The notes under the pieces: generated by a model
Told to the model about the DNA's origin: nothing
Seen by the model: only the letters and a program-made list of their open reading frames with translations
The model's database searches: none
Position numbers and translations under genes: made by a program
Origin: Desulfomonile tiedjei DSM 6799
Lineage (GTDB): Bacteria; Desulfobacterota; Desulfomonilia; Desulfomonilales; Desulfomonilaceae
Reading direction: 5' to 3'
Length of the DNA stretch: 64,000 nucleotides
NCBI RefSeq assembly: GCF_000266945.1
Contig: NC_018025.1
Span: forward strand, 1,922,001 to 1,986,000
Shown: piece by piece, positions 62,786 through 64,000 of the stretch
Layout: every line of letters starts with the position of its first letter
Numbering within the stretch: position 1 is the stretch's first letter

Positions 62786-63394
62786 TTAGGCCTCTCGTCG
62801 GTCCGAGGAAAGGTTTCTCTCCATATAATATGAAGTCAAGGTTTCCCGAACCGAATTCCTTGCACGATGCAGTCGAGATTTTATGGCAGCGATGGAAGAA
62901 TCCATGATTTTTGACACTTCCTCGAGAGAGAATCCCTCAACGTCTCTGAGGACAATCACCGATCGATACAGTGCTGGAAGTTCGTCAATTGCTTCTTCAA
63001 TTTTCTTTCTGCCTTCATTCGAAAGAAGAATTTCGAGTGGCGTGTTTACGAATTCCGAAGAAATCGGAGGGAGAGGAGAATTCGATTGATTACGAATTTC
63101 ATCGTCATATTCGATACTGTCCGGCCTGTTTTTCCTAAGATACATTAAAGCCGTATTTGTAGCTATCCTGAAAAGCCAGGTGGAAAACGACGACGACCCC
63201 GTGAACCCGGGTAATCCTTTGTAGGCGCTGAGAAAAGTTTCCTGGAGCAGATCTTGAGCCAGATGGCCGTCTTTTACCATTTTTTTCAAATGTCGGTATA
63301 TTCTGGCCTGGTATTTTTCCACCAGCCCCTCAAAAGCATCGTAATCGCCGTTCAGAACTTTTTCTATTGTTTCCCGATCTTCGTACATAGGCAT
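62786..63394 (-). CDS. ECF sigma factor of the trxAB operon (SigR-like)
   Basis: Encodes 202 residues starting MPMYEDRETIEKVLNGDYDA. Region 2: FEGLVEKYQARIYRHLKKM and LAQDLLQETFLSAYKGLPGF; region 4: LPALYRSVIVLRDVEGFSLE then EVSKIMDSSIAAIKSRLHRA. It forms an operon with a soluble ZAS anti-sigma factor and the thioredoxin pair. Probably activates oxidative or disulfide stress genes, including its own operon. A ribosome site AGGAAC lies upstream. Confidence 0.93.
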   Translation of the reverse strand: MPMYEDRETIEKVLNGDYDAFEGLVEKYQARIYRHLKKMVKDGHLAQDLLQETFLSAYKGLPGFTGSSSFSTWLFRIATNTALMYLRKNRPDSIEYDDEIRNQSNSPLPPISSEFVNTPLEILLSNEGRKKIEEAIDELPALYRSVIVLRDVEGFSLEEVSKIMDSSIAAIKSRLHRARNSVRETLTSYYMERNLSSDRREA

Positions 63395-63399
63395 TTCTT

Positions 63400-63414
63400 G
63401 TTCCTATCCGGAAC
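63400..63414. promoter_or_regulatory. Inverted repeat upstream of the sigma gene start
   Basis: GTTCC-TATCC-GGAAC, 5-bp arms, centred about 12 bases before the sigma ATG. GGAAC resembles ECF -35 elements, but position is too close to the start to be a promoter; it might bind a regulator or shape the ribosome site. Confidence 0.3.
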
Positions 63415-63441
63415 GGACACAAATTCTTTACTTATCTTTTG

Positions 63442-63471
63442 AACATAATCTTGACCTCGCGCCTGTGTCAA
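63442..63471 (-). promoter_or_regulatory. Putative sigma-70 promoter of the sigma/trx operon
   Basis: On the minus strand TTGACA (63471-63466), an 18-base spacer and TATGTT (63447-63442), about 48 bases before the sigma start. Confidence 0.5.
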
Positions 63472-63720
63472 GGGGTAACCATCTCTGCTGAAGCCTTCCT
63501 TCAAGAGAATCCGTATTGTGATAACGCGAATGCATCCAACAGTATACTTCCAACAGGTACAAAAATCTGATAACGTGGAAACAGTATTCTCATGGTCCGA
63601 GTGCCGTTTGAACGGGGTTTTCCGCGTATTATCGGGAAACGGATTTTTTCAAAAAAGAATAAAAACTATCTCATCGCACGTGATTGACTTTTGAATTTAA
63701 GTTACGTGCAAGGAGTTCTT

Positions 63721-64000
63721 ATGGAAACAATAATACAGGAAGTTGCAGATTGCCTCGCCACCTCTGTCAATGCCGTTGTGCTCACTGGTGCCGGCATAAG
63801 CACGGAATCGGGAATTCCGGATTTCAGAAGTCCGGGCGGACTTTGGTCGCGAGTGGACCCGGGCGAATTCTCCATAGATCGGTTCTTGCAGAATCCCGGC
63901 CGATTTTGGCGTCTGCACCTTCAAATGAAGGCATCCGGTGATTTCGATCTCGCTTCGGCAGAACCGAATGCCGCGCATTTCGCTTTGGCCAAACTGGAGC
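63721..64000 (+). CDS. Sir2-family NAD-dependent protein deacylase (start; runs off right edge)
   Basis: The first 93 residues read METIIQEVADCLATSVNAVV, LTGAGISTESGIPDFRSPGG and LWSRVDPGEF. GAGxS and IPDFR are the NAD-binding signature of sirtuins (CobB/Npd). The C-terminal catalytic His and zinc Cys lie beyond the window. AAGGAG precedes the ATG. It removes acyl groups from lysines using NAD, commonly controlling acetyl-CoA synthetase. Confidence 0.93.
   Translation, partial: METIIQEVADCLATSVNAVVLTGAGISTESGIPDFRSPGGLWSRVDPGEFSIDRFLQNPGRFWRLHLQMKASGDFDLASAEPNAAHFALAKLE

Larger units (their letters stand above)
63395..63720. other. Divergent intergenic region between the sigma operon and sir2
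   Basis: About 325 bases with no supported gene. Contains the putative promoter at 63442-63471 and the short inverted repeat at 63400-63414 near the sigma gene, and an AT-rich stretch upstream of sir2. Confidence 0.5.

Overview
The window looks like the chromosome of a free-living anaerobic deltaproteobacterium (Desulfobacterota), probably a Desulfomonile- or Syntrophobacter-like organism. This is inference from gene content: a membrane H+-pyrophosphatase, acyl-CoA beta-oxidation genes, a CprC/NosR-like polyferredoxin protein, many two-component and sigma-54 elements, a long-form HisG, GC near 50 percent, and intergenic regions packed with palindromic repeats. No rRNA, tRNA, CRISPR array, prophage or plasmid feature was seen. 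The only transposase is a REP-associated (Y1, HUH) type.

Layout. 1-5200: 5' part of mfd, a TPR membrane protein, HU, small lipoproteins, and an ECF sigma / membrane anti-sigma / Spy-like locus split by a repeat. 5300-12900: rpoH, a Lon-family protease, a gmhA/PilZ cluster and an RNase II-family enzyme. 13000-22300: a 1280-residue Ser/Thr kinase with TPRs and two WD40 blocks, a NUDIX hydrolase, an FmdE fragment, an MBL hydrolase, a secreted FG-GAP protein behind an excellent sigma-54 promoter, and an ATPase + DUF4276 pair resembling AbiL-type defence. 22400-28600: K+-independent-type H+-PPase, class III cyclase, secreted SagB-like protein, RRM protein with an apparent frameshift, FMN-binding protein. 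28800-36600: acyl-CoA dehydrogenase, thiolase and two giant modular proteins, each ending in SDR + SCP2. 37500-50200: CobB/CbiA, DinG-like helicase, an Mla-type lipid transport operon, a receiver protein, glgC, hydrolase, TetR, CBS-ACT. 51000-57800: a histidine kinase / NtrC pair, the REP-associated transposase, and an 877-residue cNMP-binding / AAA+ / membrane 4Fe-4S fusion. 58300-64000: his genes, small lipoproteins, a sigma / zinc anti-sigma / trxA / trxB operon, and the start of a Sir2 deacylase.

Most interesting systems: (1) the SCP2-tailed modular beta-oxidation operon, in which an HMG-CoA-synthase-like module appears to have lost its catalytic Cys and His and is fused to a zinc/OB-fold module, an SDR and SCP2; (2) the membrane iron-sulfur protein with a soluble cNMP sensor and a sigma-54-type AAA+ domain lacking GAFTGA and any DNA-binding domain; (3) an apparent thiol-responsive sigma/anti-sigma unit co-transcribed with thioredoxin and its reductase, analogous to actinobacterial SigR-RsrA; (4) the ATPase-DUF4276 pair under a promoter with a perfect palindrome in its spacer; (5) several interlocking families of palindromic intergenic repeats, with one nested insertion. 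All calls come from reading the sequence; no database search was possible.
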